In this document: piece by piece, positions 10,242 through 18,800 of the stretch
Layout of the letters: every line of letters begins with the position of its first letter
Numbering within the stretch: position 1 is the first letter of the stretch
From: Acidobacteriota bacterium
Lineage (GTDB): Bacteria > Acidobacteriota > Vicinamibacteria > Vicinamibacterales > Vicinamibacteraceae
DNA: 35,174 nt
Assembly: GCA_023418055.1 (NCBI GenBank)
Contig: JAEZDP010000052.1
Coordinates: forward strand, 1 to 35,174
Reading direction: 5' to 3'
The notes under the pieces: model-generated
The model's input: only the letters and a program-made list of their open reading frames with translations
Databases searched by the model: none
What the model was told of the DNA's origin: nothing
Made by a program: the position numbers and the translations under genes

Positions 10242-10331
10242 CGCTCAGCTGTCATGGGAGGTTGAGTGTAGCGGATTCGAGGCAGGCGAGCTACGTGGAC
10301 GCCGCCAACGGGTCGGCCTGGAGGCGAGGGA

Positions 10332-10961
10332 TCAGCCCGGGCGCCAGGCGATGACCCTAGCCGTGAGGGGCTCGGCCCCGCGGCGGAGGGTCATCGTGCG
10401 GGCCACACGACCCGACGGACGCACGGCCACCACGTGCAGCACGATCTGCGTCGGGGGTGTCCCGGACGCAGCGGTTTCGGGATCGTCGGCCGTCCATGCC
10501 AGGGCCCATGGCGCGGCGTCCCTGCCCCGCCACGCGCCCTCCAGCACCCCGACGTCACACACCGCGAGGGCCCGCCACGCCGGCTGAACCGCCGGCGCCC
10601 AGCGCGACACGCCGTCAGTGGACGCCTGAAGCCTCATCGTCTCGTCGGCGACCGACACGAAGGTCGGCACCGGCGGCGCGGGAACGGGACAGGGCAACGG
10701 CAGGCCAGGCGTCACCAGGTCCGTCCAGTCGGCGACTCGACCGACCTCACGGACCATGACCGCGGCCATCGCGTCCGCCGCATGCCCCAGCACGCTCAGG
10801 TCGCGATCGACACGGACGATCTGCTGGTCCCAGATGGCATGCGCCACCAGCCAGCCGGTGACGCCGGTCAGCCAGAACAGCACGACCAGTACGGCGGGGA
10901 GGGCCGCGCCACACCGTGCCCGCAGCGTCTGGCGCCCCACGCACGAGGCAGGCGCGATCAT
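10332..10961 (-). CDS. PilX-like minor pilin / T4P assembly protein
   Basis: The 209-residue product has an N-terminal GAALPAVLVVLFWLTGVTGW segment typical of PilX/GspK-type minor pilins. The Gly cleavage site is followed by a hydrophobic helix without the usual Glu5. The rest is a soluble domain with cysteines in PLPCPVP and AVCDVG that could pair. ATG 10961 shares one base with the stop of the upstream PilW-like gene (TGATG) and has GGAGGAGG a few bases before it, so the start is well supported and coupled. Assignment follows from position (third of three) and the N-terminus rather than strong similarity. Confidence 0.6.
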   Translation of the reverse strand: MIAPASCVGRQTLRARCGAALPAVLVVLFWLTGVTGWLVAHAIWDQQIVRVDRDLSVLGHAADAMAAVMVREVGRVADWTDLVTPGLPLPCPVPAPPVPTFVSVADETMRLQASTDGVSRWAPAVQPAWRALAVCDVGVLEGAWRGRDAAPWALAWTADDPETAASGTPPTQIVLHVVAVRPSGRVARTMTLRRGAEPLTARVIAWRPG

Positions 10962-12016
10962 CAGGCACCTCCTCCGAGGACACGAGGCGTCACGAAGACG
11001 TCGAGCGGCAGGTCGGCGACCTCTTGCGCGGGGCGGGAGGCCGTCCCCGGATGCAGGAACAGGGAGCCGGCGCCGCGCGTGAGGATCGAGGCGGCCTGCA
11101 GCCGCAGGGCCACGCGCACGGCGCGCAGGCGCAGCAGGTCGGCGTCGAACGACCATGGCGAGGTCCCGCACCAGGGCCCGTCCGAGAGCGCCGCCGGCGG
11201 AAGCTCCACGAGTGGGGCCGGCACCGGGCCGAGCAGCGGAAGCAGCGCCATGCCGCCGGCATCCACCACACAGGTGGGCTCGCCGGGCACCTGCGGCCGC
11301 CTTGGCGGCACCGGGTCCACGTAGTACCGCACCGCCATCCACACCACATCGTCCACCAGCGGCTGGTCGTTGGCGAAACCGTCGTACCGCCGCAACTGGC
11401 GACGGGCCGCGTCGAAGTAGATGACCGACATCTCGACGAGCGCGGCAATCGCCGGCGAGTTCACCGCGACCGGCAGCGGCAGATCGGGGTGGACGACGGC
11501 GCCGGTGACGGTGTCGGCTCTCGTGAAGGCCACCGTGCCGCGGTCGTCGAGCAACGCGACGTGGTCGCCCGGGGCAAACCCGCAGTCAGCGCGCACGCCG
11601 CAGGCATGGTGGGCGGTCAGGGGCAACGTGGTGGCGCCAGCGCCGAGCGGGGTGGCCAGCGGGGCCTGCGGGGCGAGAAACGGCACACTGACGACCGTCA
11701 GCCGATCGGACCAGGCCGAGCCGTCCACATCCGCACTCCAGCGGCCGAGACGACGGGGCCAGATGGCGGGAATCAGGTCGCTGAGGGGCGCGTCCAGCAC
11801 GAGATCGGGTCCAGAGCCCGCCGGCTCGAGGACATGGCGCAGGATGCCCTCGGCGGCGCGTCCGCGGTCGTGCAGGTCGGTGGCTTCCGGCACGCGTGCG
11901 ACGGTGTCGAGCACGGGCTGTGTCAGCAGCAGGAGCGTCGAGAGTACGGCGGTCGTGAGCGCCAGCGCCACCAGCGCCTCGATGGCGGTGAACCCGCGCT
12001 CGTGACGGGTGCTCAT
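10961..12016 (-). CDS. PilW-like minor pilin with class III prepilin leader
   Basis: The 351-residue product begins MSTRHERGFTAIEALVALAL: a short basic leader, cleavage after Gly8, Phe+1 and Glu+5, then the hydrophobic alpha1 helix. A large C-terminal globular part carries several cysteines (ACGVRADCG, PTCVV, GPWCGT). Size and middle position in a V-W-X series fit PilW, part of the minor-pilin priming complex. ATG 12016 is preceded by GGAGG and overlaps the previous gene's stop as ATGA; the next gene starts on this gene's stop (TGATG). All three are therefore translationally coupled. Confidence 0.7.
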   Translation of the reverse strand: MSTRHERGFTAIEALVALALTTAVLSTLLLLTQPVLDTVARVPEATDLHDRGRAAEGILRHVLEPAGSGPDLVLDAPLSDLIPAIWPRRLGRWSADVDGSAWSDRLTVVSVPFLAPQAPLATPLGAGATTLPLTAHHACGVRADCGFAPGDHVALLDDRGTVAFTRADTVTGAVVHPDLPLPVAVNSPAIAALVEMSVIYFDAARRQLRRYDGFANDQPLVDDVVWMAVRYYVDPVPPRRPQVPGEPTCVVDAGGMALLPLLGPVPAPLVELPPAALSDGPWCGTSPWSFDADLLRLRAVRVALRLQAASILTRGAGSLFLHPGTASRPAQEVADLPLDVFVTPRVLGGGA

Positions 12017-12573
12017 GGCCTTGCCTCCGTCCTGCACCGGACGGTCTGCGCGCGCGCCGAGGCCGCCTCGGCCATCGGACGTCCGGAGGCTAGCGCCGTC
12101 GTAGGCGCCACTTCCACGATCAGCACCACGCAGGCGGGGTCAGTGGAGTGCGCGAGGACAGCCCAGCGGCGGGTGAACTCACTTGTGGCTGGGAGCGCTC
12201 CGACGGGAGGCGGTGTATCGACATACCCCGTCGACGCTGCATCGAGGGAGCCCAGAGAGCCGTGCGACAGGCCCGGTCCTCCGGCCAGGAACTCGTCAGC
12301 CTGAAGCAGCGTGACGAGGTCGCGAGCCTCGCCGCCGCCGGGCAGTGCATACCAGGGGAGGCTCCGGAGCCGCTCGAGCTGGCTGCTGGCCAGCGCAGCC
12401 GCCATCGTGCGCTGCCGGGTGTTGGCCGTGGACTCGAGCGCGAGCGTCACCACCGGCGCCACGGAGGTGAGCAGCAGCGCAGCCAGGCCGAGGGCGACGG
12501 CGACCTCGGCGAGCGAACTGCCCCGCGTGGGGCAGGACGGGCACGTGGAACACTCGCGGTGCCGGATGTGCAT
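12013..12573 (-). CDS. PilV-like minor pilin with atypical prepilin leader
   Basis: The 186-residue product has an 18-residue leader ending TRG, followed by SSLAEVAVALGLAALLL. Gly-1 and Glu+5 are kept, but Phe+1 is replaced by Ser. The leader contains a CSTCPSC cysteine cluster that cleavage would remove. Two cysteines remain in the mature part (PACVV, VRCRT). ATG 12573 is the only in-frame start after an upstream stop, with AGGCGG just before it. It heads the coupled minor-pilin set. The 154-base gap before it (12574-12727) holds a -24/-12-like sequence too close to the ATG to be useful. Confidence 0.6.
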   Translation of the reverse strand: MHIRHRECSTCPSCPTRGSSLAEVAVALGLAALLLTSVAPVVTLALESTANTRQRTMAAALASSQLERLRSLPWYALPGGGEARDLVTLLQADEFLAGGPGLSHGSLGSLDAASTGYVDTPPPVGALPATSEFTRRWAVLAHSTDPACVVLIVEVAPTTALASGRPMAEAASARAQTVRCRTEARP

Positions 12574-12727
12574 GCCCGCCTGCAGGGCAAGCGGCGGGCC
12601 AGGGACGCGAGGACACGAACCCTACGGGAATGGGCGTGAAATGGGCGTGGTCAGCGACGCAAGGCGAATCATGGCGCAGATTCCGCTATTGCCAGGCAGG
12701 CCACGGCAGGCAGGATCTGCACGCCCC

Positions 12728-13264
12728 TCAGGACACGCGTTCGTGGTGGACGAGGCACAGCACGCCGTCCACCTCGCCGGCGCTCGTGGTGAGCGGCACC
12801 GCGGTGACGGGGAACTCGACGTCCAACTCCCCAGGGCCCGTCGCCGTGCCGTCACGCCGGGCCTGTGCCTCGACGCAGGCAGCCGCCAACGACTGCAGCG
12901 CTTCGGTGCCCGCGATGTTCGACAGCAACTGCCCCGCGACCGGGTCCGGCAGGTGCAGCCACGAGGCGGCCCATCGGTTCACGAGGCGCACGTGGCCTTG
13001 CGGCGACACGACAATCACGCCGGTGGGAAGGCCTTCGACGATCTGCTGCAGGAAAAGCTCGAGGGCTTCGTACCGGGCGCGGCGGGCCAGGTCCTGTCCC
13101 CGCAGGCGGGTGACGGCATCGGCCATCGCCTGCGTGAGGGCGGCATCGCTGCGGGTGCTCTGCGCACGGGCGTGCGTGAAGCGGGTGCCGTGCGCCACAG
13201 CCCGACGCCAGGCCACCAGCATGAACACCAGCACGAGCAGAAACGGTCCGATGAGCCAGATCAT
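12728..13264 (-). CDS. Membrane-anchored PAS-domain protein lacking a kinase domain
   Basis: The 178-residue product has one N-terminal membrane helix (MIWLIGPFLLVLVFMLVAW). A helical stretch follows at about 25-75, then a PAS domain (about 75-175, LPTGVIVVSPQGHVRLVNRWAASWL) of the type in NtrB/PilS sensors. It then stops: no H-box, N-box or G-box follows, and the stop lies right after the PAS core. It could be an accessory sensor, a remnant of a kinase, or the input half of a split system with the orphan response regulator at 8790-10241. It lies 48 bases after pilD and before the minor pilins. Confidence 0.65.
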   Translation of the reverse strand: MIWLIGPFLLVLVFMLVAWRRAVAHGTRFTHARAQSTRSDAALTQAMADAVTRLRGQDLARRARYEALELFLQQIVEGLPTGVIVVSPQGHVRLVNRWAASWLHLPDPVAGQLLSNIAGTEALQSLAAACVEAQARRDGTATGPGELDVEFPVTAVPLTTSAGEVDGVLCLVHHERVS

Positions 13265-13312
13265 GATCGGCGCCTCGCCTCACAGGTTGAGACGCGGGCC
13301 TGAGGGTCGGCG

Positions 13313-14089
13313 TCACAACGCATACAACCCCAGATACCACGACACGATGCCGTCGCCAAACAGCGACGACACCAGCGCCCCCACGGCCAGGAACGTCCCG
13401 AACGGCACGGCGGTCGTCCGCGCATCGGCGCGGGCCGCGATGAGCGCCATCCCGAAGAGCCCGCCCGTGAACGATGCCACGACCAGCGTCAGCAACATCA
13501 AAGGCCAGCCGAGCACGGCCCCCACCATCGCCAGCATCTTCACGTCGCCCATCCCCATGCCTTCGACGCCTCGCACCCGCTCGTAGAGCGCCCCTGTCGT
13601 CCACAGCAGACCGCCGCCGAGCACGGTGCCGATGAGCGACGACGTCAGCCCGGGCGGAAGAAATGCCGCCGCCACCCAGCCGACGACGATGCCGCCGAGA
13701 GTGATTTCATTGGGCAGGATGCGGCAGTCGTAGTCGGTGAGGAAGAGCACGACCAGCGCCGCGGCGAACACCACGCGGACGAGCAGCAGCGCCGACGGCT
13801 CGAACCACCAGCCGTGGAAGGCGAACAATCCGGCGGTGACCAGCTCGACGAGTGGGTAGCGCCAGCTGATTGGCGTGCGACAGAAGCCGCAGCGGCGCCC
13901 GAGCAGCAGCCAGCTCAGCACCGGCACGTTGTGGTACCAGCGCAGGGGCGTGCGGCACGTCGGGCAGTGCGATGGCGGAGTGACGACGGACAGATCGCGC
14001 GGCAGCCGGTGAATGCAGACGTTCAGGAAGCTGCCGACGAGCAGGCCGAACAAGCCGAGGATGAACGGCCAGGCGACGTCGGCCGTCAC
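13313..14089 (-). CDS. pilD: Prepilin peptidase / N-methyltransferase PilD
   Basis: PilD cleaves prepilin leaders and methylates the new N-terminus in the inner membrane. The 258-residue protein has the N-terminal GSFLNVCIHRLP motif, the two zinc-type pairs CPTC (42-45) and CGFC (67-70), and several membrane helices. The two catalytic aspartates are D119 (TDYDCRILPNEIT) and D182 (GMGMGDVKML). The GTG start at 14089 overlaps the preceding TPR-like gene's stop as GTGA, and GGAAGG lies upstream, so the start is firm. It presumably processes all five pilin-like proteins encoded here. Confidence 0.93.
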   Translation of the reverse strand: MTADVAWPFILGLFGLLVGSFLNVCIHRLPRDLSVVTPPSHCPTCRTPLRWYHNVPVLSWLLLGRRCGFCRTPISWRYPLVELVTAGLFAFHGWWFEPSALLLVRVVFAAALVVLFLTDYDCRILPNEITLGGIVVGWVAAAFLPPGLTSSLIGTVLGGGLLWTTGALYERVRGVEGMGMGDVKMLAMVGAVLGWPLMLLTLVVASFTGGLFGMALIAARADARTTAVPFGTFLAVGALVSSLFGDGIVSWYLGLYAL

Positions 14090-15003
14090 GGCGTGGCGCC
14101 TTCCGGCCGCACGACGGCACCAGCGGCTTTCGGCGGCGCGGGCAGCGGCCACAGCGGCGAGTGCGGCGAGACGTCGATGCGTCCCGATGTCATGCCGATG
14201 ACGAGCGGCACGCCCTCCGTGTCCACCGGCACGGCAGTGATGAGCCCTCGCTGGAAGAGCGCCGCCCACGACCACGGCGGGCCGATCCCCTCCGCGCGGG
14301 CACGCTCGACCCCCGCCATGAGGCCATCGATGCGTTCGAGGGTGTCGATCTGCTGGAGCCGGCGTGCGGCATCCTTTCGCAGCCACTCGTTGTCGGCCGT
14401 CTCGAGCAGCATCTGCCACATGAAGCGTGAATTGCGCAGGTCGCCGCCAGCGGCCAGCGTCGTGGCGGCCATCGACTTGAGCCACCAGGGCGCGCCGGGG
14501 ATGGCGGCCCCGCGTTCGAACCAGGTCGCGGCTTCGACGTAGTCACGCGACCACCAGTAGTGGACGAAGCCGATGTCCTGGTAGTACTCCCACCGCGTGG
14601 GGTTGGCGGCGATGCCCTTCTCGAGCAGCGCGATCGCCAGGTCCGCGCGCCCAGGTCCGCCCGGCGGCGGCTCCGACAGGAAGATCGCCCCGAAGCGATA
14701 CGCGACAGTGAAATGTGGGTCGAGCGACGTCGTCAGATCGAGGAAGGGGTAGAGATCGGCGTAGGTCTTCTCACCGCCTTCCTGCAGGCGGGTGCTGCCA
14801 AAGGCCTGCAGCGCGCGCATCCAGTAGAGGTCGGCCGCCAGCGTGTCGTAGGACAACGCCAGTCGGCGGGCGGCTTCGGGCGATCGCAGGTAGCGGACGG
14901 CGGGGATGGCCGGCCGCTCCTCCACGCGCGAGGCCCACACCCGCTGCACGCCGGCCGATGCGGCCAGCAGCAGGAGGCCGAGCATCGCGGCCGCGAGCCT
15001 CAC
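14086..15003 (-). CDS. TPR-like, probably membrane-anchored or exported protein in the pil cluster
   Basis: The 305-residue product starts with a hydrophobic segment (residues about 3-20, VRLAAAMLGLLLLAASAGVQ). Helical repeats rich in aromatic residues follow (LYPFLDLTTSLDPHFTVAYRFGAIFL, EKGIAANPTRWEYYQDIGFVHYWW), resembling tetratricopeptide pairs. No enzymatic motif is visible. The GTG start overlaps the ABC permease stop (GTGA), and the gene's own stop overlaps the pilD start. It is thus locked between the ABC transporter and pilD, and may be an accessory factor of that transporter or a pilotin/scaffold-like protein. The exact role is unknown. Confidence 0.65.
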   Translation of the reverse strand: MRLAAAMLGLLLLAASAGVQRVWASRVEERPAIPAVRYLRSPEAARRLALSYDTLAADLYWMRALQAFGSTRLQEGGEKTYADLYPFLDLTTSLDPHFTVAYRFGAIFLSEPPPGGPGRADLAIALLEKGIAANPTRWEYYQDIGFVHYWWSRDYVEAATWFERGAAIPGAPWWLKSMAATTLAAGGDLRNSRFMWQMLLETADNEWLRKDAARRLQQIDTLERIDGLMAGVERARAEGIGPPWSWAALFQRGLITAVPVDTEGVPLVIGMTSGRIDVSPHSPLWPLPAPPKAAGAVVRPEGATP

Positions 15004-15806
15004 TTGAACTCCCGCCGTTCGAACACCACCACCGCCAGCGACAGCACCGCCGCCGTGTACAGGACCGCGTACGCGAGGGCGAACAGCCCCTGTCCGGGCG
15101 GCAGCGGCAGGCCGTGCACCACTTCGGCTTTCGCGTCGAAGAGCGCGAGGTTCGGCAGCACCCACGACACGGCCGACGCGAGGGTGGAGGTCGCACCGCC
15201 CACCCCCACGGCGTCGAGCGCACGCAGGTCGGCGACGAAGTGACCCGCCACCCAGAGGGCTGCGGTGAAGCTGGCCGAGAGCAGGGCGCTCGAGTACGTG
15301 GAGAACAGCAGCGCGAGCGCGGTGACGACGGCGAGTTCGAGGTAGATGAGCGCAAGCCCGATGAGCAGCCGCGGGTCGGCCGGCGGCCGCGTCCACGCGG
15401 CGCGCGCGCCCTCCGGCGCGAGCCACTGGTAGACGGCCAGCACCGCAAAGAGCGCCAGCGCCATGACGACGATGTTGACGGCCAGCGTGAGCAGCAGCCC
15501 GAAGTACTTGCCCAGCAGGAAGGCCGTGCGGCTCACGGGTTTGGCGAGGACGCCGTAGATGCTGCGGCGCTCGACCTCGCGAGCCACCAGCTGGATGCCG
15601 ATGAAGATCGCGATGCCGACGCCGAAGAGCGACGCGGCCGCGAGACCGATGTCCTTGACGATCTTCACGTCCTGGCCTGCGGCCAGCTGGCCGATGACCA
15701 CGGAGCTGCCGACGAGCAGCACGGCAAACAGCACGAGGTTGTAGAAGACGCGGTCGCGCACGGCCTCGCGAAACGTGTTGGTGGCGATGACCCACACCAG
15801 CCGCAT
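15000..15806 (-). CDS. ABC-2 type transporter permease of the pil cluster (PilI-like in the Myxococcus naming)
   Basis: The 268-residue protein has about six hydrophobic helices and the ABC-2 permease pattern. A cytoplasmic N-terminus with TFREAVRDRVFYNLVLF precedes the first helix, and REVERRSIYGVLAKPVSRTAFLLGKYFG sits between helices. ATG 15806 shares one base with the ATPase stop (TGATG), with GGGAGG upstream. In M. xanthus an ABC transporter (PilH ATPase, PilI permease, with PilG) lies between pilA and pilD and is needed for piliation. This pair has the same position. Substrate unknown. Confidence 0.8.
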   Translation of the reverse strand: MRLVWVIATNTFREAVRDRVFYNLVLFAVLLVGSSVVIGQLAAGQDVKIVKDIGLAAASLFGVGIAIFIGIQLVAREVERRSIYGVLAKPVSRTAFLLGKYFGLLLTLAVNIVVMALALFAVLAVYQWLAPEGARAAWTRPPADPRLLIGLALIYLELAVVTALALLFSTYSSALLSASFTAALWVAGHFVADLRALDAVGVGGATSTLASAVSWVLPNLALFDAKAEVVHGLPLPPGQGLFALAYAVLYTAAVLSLAVVVFERREFK

Positions 15807-16777
15807 CACGATGCCGCCTCCCGATCGTCGCGCGCGTCGCGCCGCTTGCCCTCGACGTAGCGGACGAAGACGTCCTCGAGGGTCTCGCGGACCGCGGTGA
15901 GCGACAACACGCGGGCCCCGGCAGCGGTGGCCTGCTGCAGCACGGGCTCCGGGGCGTCGGGCGCCGGGAGGTGGACGTGCACACGGCCCTCGCCGACGCT
16001 GGTCACGGTGCGTCCCTCCCGCTCGAGCGCCATGTGCAGATCGGACGGCACGCCATCGAGCAAGAGGTCCCAGCCGCGCACGCTGAACTCGACGAGTTCG
16101 TGCATGCCGCCGACGGCCTGCAGGCGGCCGGCGGCGAGAATGGCGACGCGGCTGCACAGGGTCTCGGCATCCGACAGGATGTGGCTGCTGAAGAAGATGG
16201 TGCGCCCTTCGTCACGCAGGTCCAGGATGAGCGTCCGAACGTCTCGTCGTCCCAGGGGATCGAGGCCCGACATGGGCTCATCGAGGAAGACGACCTCGGG
16301 GTCGTTGACGAGGGCCTGCGCCAGGCCAAGACGCTGCACCATGCCCTTCGAGTAGCGGCGCACCGCGAGGCGGCGCTCGCTGCCGAGGCCGACGCGGTCG
16401 AGCAGGGCGCTGGCGCGCGTGCGCGCATCGGTGGCCGTGCAGCCGCAGAGCTGACCGAAATACGTCAGCAGTTCCTCACCGGTCAGGTAGTCGTAGAACG
16501 TGGGGTTCTCGGGGAGGAACCCGATGCGCCGCCGCATGGCGAGGTCATCGAGCGGACGTCCCAGAATGGTGGCCGATCCCGATGTCGGGAAGACGAGGCG
16601 CATCAGCAGCTTCAGCGTGGTCGTCTTGCCGGCGCCGTTGGGGCCGAGGCAGCCGAACACCTCGCCGCGACGCACCTCGAGCGACAGCCCGTCGAGCGCG
16701 CGATAGGGACGCGGGCGCCAGAAGCCGACGGGATAGTCCTTGGTCAGCTGCTCGAGGTGAATGACCGGGTCTGACAT
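15806..16777 (-). CDS. ABC transporter ATP-binding protein of the pil cluster (PilH-like in the Myxococcus naming)
   Basis: The 323-residue ATPase has Walker A GPNGAGKTT, the Q-loop region GFLPENPTFYDYLTGEE, signature YSKGMVQRLGLAQAL, Walker B VVFLDEP, and an H-loop SSHIL. A C-terminal DUF4162-like extension follows, as in ABC-2 exporters of the GldA/CcmA type. ATG 16777 (MSDPVIHLEQL) is chosen as the natural domain start; a longer frame adds 14 residues without support. It is coupled to the permease gene that follows. The 73-base gap upstream separates it from the VKOR-DsbA gene. Confidence 0.88.
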   Translation of the reverse strand: MSDPVIHLEQLTKDYPVGFWRPRPYRALDGLSLEVRRGEVFGCLGPNGAGKTTTLKLLMRLVFPTSGSATILGRPLDDLAMRRRIGFLPENPTFYDYLTGEELLTYFGQLCGCTATDARTRASALLDRVGLGSERRLAVRRYSKGMVQRLGLAQALVNDPEVVFLDEPMSGLDPLGRRDVRTLILDLRDEGRTIFFSSHILSDAETLCSRVAILAAGRLQAVGGMHELVEFSVRGWDLLLDGVPSDLHMALEREGRTVTSVGEGRVHVHLPAPDAPEPVLQQATAAGARVLSLTAVRETLEDVFVRYVEGKRRDARDDREAAS

Positions 16778-16850
16778 GGCGACGTGCGCGGCGGCCGCGA
16801 GGCCCCCGCTCCGGGACAATCGGCCACAGATCCCGGATTCTTGACCAGAT

Positions 16851-18071
16851 TCAGGGCGCCGCGGGCGTCACCTTGCTGAGTTCGTATTCGATCAGGTAGT
16901 CGAACATCTGCGGCTGCATGCCCGGCACCTTCACCCCGTTGATGAAGAAGGTGGGTGTCGAATTCACCCCTAGGGTGGCACCGAGCGAGGCGTCGCCGCG
17001 GACGCTGGCGAGCTGCTCGGCATAGCGGGCATCGAAATCGGTGATGCCCGTCACTTCTTCGACGCCCTGTCGCACCAGCGCGGGGGTCAGCGAGGCCTGC
17101 CGCGAGAACAGCCACGTTTCCATCGCGTCGACCTTGTCCTGCCCTCGCGCGAGCCGCACAGCCACGGCAGCCTCGCAGGCGGCCTGATGGCTGCCGCCGG
17201 GGGCCGCGGCGTTGCACTCCGGCTCGAGCGGGAAATCGCGCGTGATGAAGCGCACCTTTCCCGGGGCAGCCGCGTCCCACTTGGCCTTCACGGGGCGATA
17301 CAGCTCCCACGTCTGCCGGCACGGCGGGCACTGGTAGTCGTTGAACTTCACGACGACGACGCTGGCGCCGGCCGCGTCAGCCGGCACGATCGAACGCGGC
17401 AGGCTGTCGTATTGCGCGCGGACCTGCGCCTTCTGCGCCTCGGTCAGCGCGGGCCCCTGAATCTGGCGGGGCGCGCTCGTCGCAACGGCGCCGGTAGGAG
17501 CCGATGCCGTGGCGCCCGGGTCGGCCGGGAAGAGGAACGCCGCGGCGGCGGTCGAGGCCACGACCACGAGGACGGCGGCAATCGCGAGCGGATTGCTCAC
17601 CAGGCGCGTCAGGTCGCGCGGCAGGCGGGAGGACAGACCGGACAGCGGAAATGGCATGGCAGCCCCGGCGACGAAGAAGAGGCCGATGACGGCCGCATAG
17701 GTGGCGAGACACAGCAGGCACAGGGTGCCGAGCACGAACACCGTGGCCCAGGCCAGATACAGCACGACGCCGAGCGCCGGGATGCTCGCGAGGAACAGGT
17801 AGCCCGCGAGGGCCTCGAGCTGGCGGCCGAGCGTCATCAGCAGCAGCAGCCCGAGGAAGAACGCCGCGCCGAGCACCGCCACGGGGATGCCGAGCAGGCG
17901 GCCGTAGTCGCTCTGGTACGCCTCGGCGCAGCTGAACGTGGCGTTCACGTCGCAGAAGCTGATGTAGCCAGGGCTGGCCGCGAGTTGGAAGTGCACCCAA
18001 CTGGCCGCGACGGACGCGCCAAGGCCGACCAGCACCAGGGCAAGGGCAATCGAAAACGAACGGCTGGACAT
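16851..18071 (-). CDS. VKOR-DsbA fusion: membrane disulfide-forming enzyme
   Basis: The 406-residue protein joins a vitamin K epoxide reductase domain (about 5-140) to a thioredoxin-fold DsbA/DSBA-like domain (about 215-400). The VKOR half has loop cysteines C40 and C48 and quinone-side CLLC (118-121) among membrane helices. A further hydrophobic anchor lies at about 162-181, with a Pro/Ala linker after it. The DsbA half has CPPC (248-251), a cis-Pro motif TPTFFING and a second cysteine pair. VKOR passes electrons from the Dsb partner to quinone, so the fusion is a self-contained disulfide generator. Its site in the pil cluster suggests pilins as substrates. Start ATG 18071; an upstream GTG is possible. 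Confidence 0.88.
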   Translation of the reverse strand: MSSRSFSIALALVLVGLGASVAASWVHFQLAASPGYISFCDVNATFSCAEAYQSDYGRLLGIPVAVLGAAFFLGLLLLMTLGRQLEALAGYLFLASIPALGVVLYLAWATVFVLGTLCLLCLATYAAVIGLFFVAGAAMPFPLSGLSSRLPRDLTRLVSNPLAIAAVLVVVASTAAAAFLFPADPGATASAPTGAVATSAPRQIQGPALTEAQKAQVRAQYDSLPRSIVPADAAGASVVVVKFNDYQCPPCRQTWELYRPVKAKWDAAAPGKVRFITRDFPLEPECNAAAPGGSHQAACEAAVAVRLARGQDKVDAMETWLFSRQASLTPALVRQGVEEVTGITDFDARYAEQLASVRGDASLGATLGVNSTPTFFINGVKVPGMQPQMFDYLIEYELSKVTPAAP

Positions 18072-18101
18072 GAGCGGTGACGATGCTAACACGGCGTCCT
18101 T

Positions 18102-18710
18102 TCAACGCGCGCCGGGTGGGCGCCGGGCCTCCAGCCGGTGTACACGCAGGTCCAGCGCCTCCAACGCCACGTCGTGCCCGTCGAGACGCTCGACGACCTT
18201 GTCGTGGCGCGCGAGGTGGGCGCTCAGGGTCTCAGCGATCAGCCGAAGCTGGTCCGACTGCGCTTCGAGGAGGATGCGGACCTGCCCCACGGCGTCCTGA
18301 ATCGCGGCATGCATCTCGCCGCGTGTCGGCAGGGGCGCCAGGTCGTCTCTTGTGGCGAAGCGCTTCAGGTCGTCCTTGGTGGCGAAGCGCTCGAGGTCCT
18401 CTTTCGTTGCGAACCGCTCGAGGTCCTCTTTCGTCGCGAACCGCTCGAGATCCTCCTTCGTGGCGAAACGCGTCAGGTCGTCCTTCGTGGCGAACCGCTC
18501 CAGGTCGTCCTTCGTGGCGAAGCGCTCCAGGTCGTCCTTCGTGGCGAAGCGCTCCGCGTCGTCCTTCGTGAGGAACCCCTTGGGATCCTCCCGTGTCGGC
18601 ACGCCCGCCAGGTCGGCCTTGGTGGCCAGCGTTGGCAGAATCTGCTCGACGCGCAGCAGCCGCTGATCGAGGTTTCTGACAACGTGCCGCAGGGTCTTAC
18701 CGCGATTCAT
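18102..18710 (-). CDS. Coiled-coil protein with eleven nine-residue repeats
   Basis: The 202-residue product has no signal peptide or membrane helix. Residues 32-130 are eleven back-to-back 9-residue units with consensus DDLERFATK; the central eight are close copies and the outer ones degenerate. The flanks are predicted coiled coil (NLDQRLLRVEQILPTL; LLEAQSDQLRLIAETLSAHLARHD). Such ATKxDL repeats occur in bacterial coiled-coil proteins of unknown function. ATG 18710 follows GGAGGAAT, so the upstream in-frame extension is rejected. It lies 30 bases before the VKOR-DsbA gene and after pilA2, and may be cotranscribed. No function can be assigned. Confidence 0.7.
   Translation of the reverse strand: MNRGKTLRHVVRNLDQRLLRVEQILPTLATKADLAGVPTREDPKGFLTKDDAERFATKDDLERFATKDDLERFATKDDLTRFATKEDLERFATKEDLERFATKEDLERFATKDDLKRFATRDDLAPLPTRGEMHAAIQDAVGQVRILLEAQSDQLRLIAETLSAHLARHDKVVERLDGHDVALEALDLRVHRLEARRPPGAR
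18321..18617 (-). repeat. 27-bp coding tandem repeat (11 units)
   Basis: DNA basis of the nine-residue repeat in the coiled-coil gene. Central units are nearly identical at base level; differences are mostly GAC/GAG exchanges and silent changes. This suggests recent slippage or recombination, so copy number is likely to vary between strains. Confidence 0.85.
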
Positions 18711-18800
18711 TGGAATTCCTCCCGCCCGCCCTGGCAGGAAAGCACGGACCGTGCCCGCTCCAGACGATGACATCGTCCGGACAGGGAGGCAAGGGACGGG

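Noticed and set aside
10242..10331. Promoter for the orphan response regulator (TACACT on the minus strand)
   Set aside because: No -35 at a usable distance; it may simply be cotranscribed with the PilX-like gene 90 bases upstream.
12586..12601. A -24/-12-like sequence (TGGCCCGCCGCTTGCC, minus strand) before the PilV-like gene
   Set aside because: Spacing is right, but the start would fall only about 2 bases before the ATG and exclude the AGGCGG ribosome-binding site; no downstream start codon exists. Probably chance in GC-rich DNA.
18321..18617. Regular repeats as a possible CRISPR array
   Set aside because: Units of 27 bp are contiguous with no unique spacers and are in frame within a coding gene.
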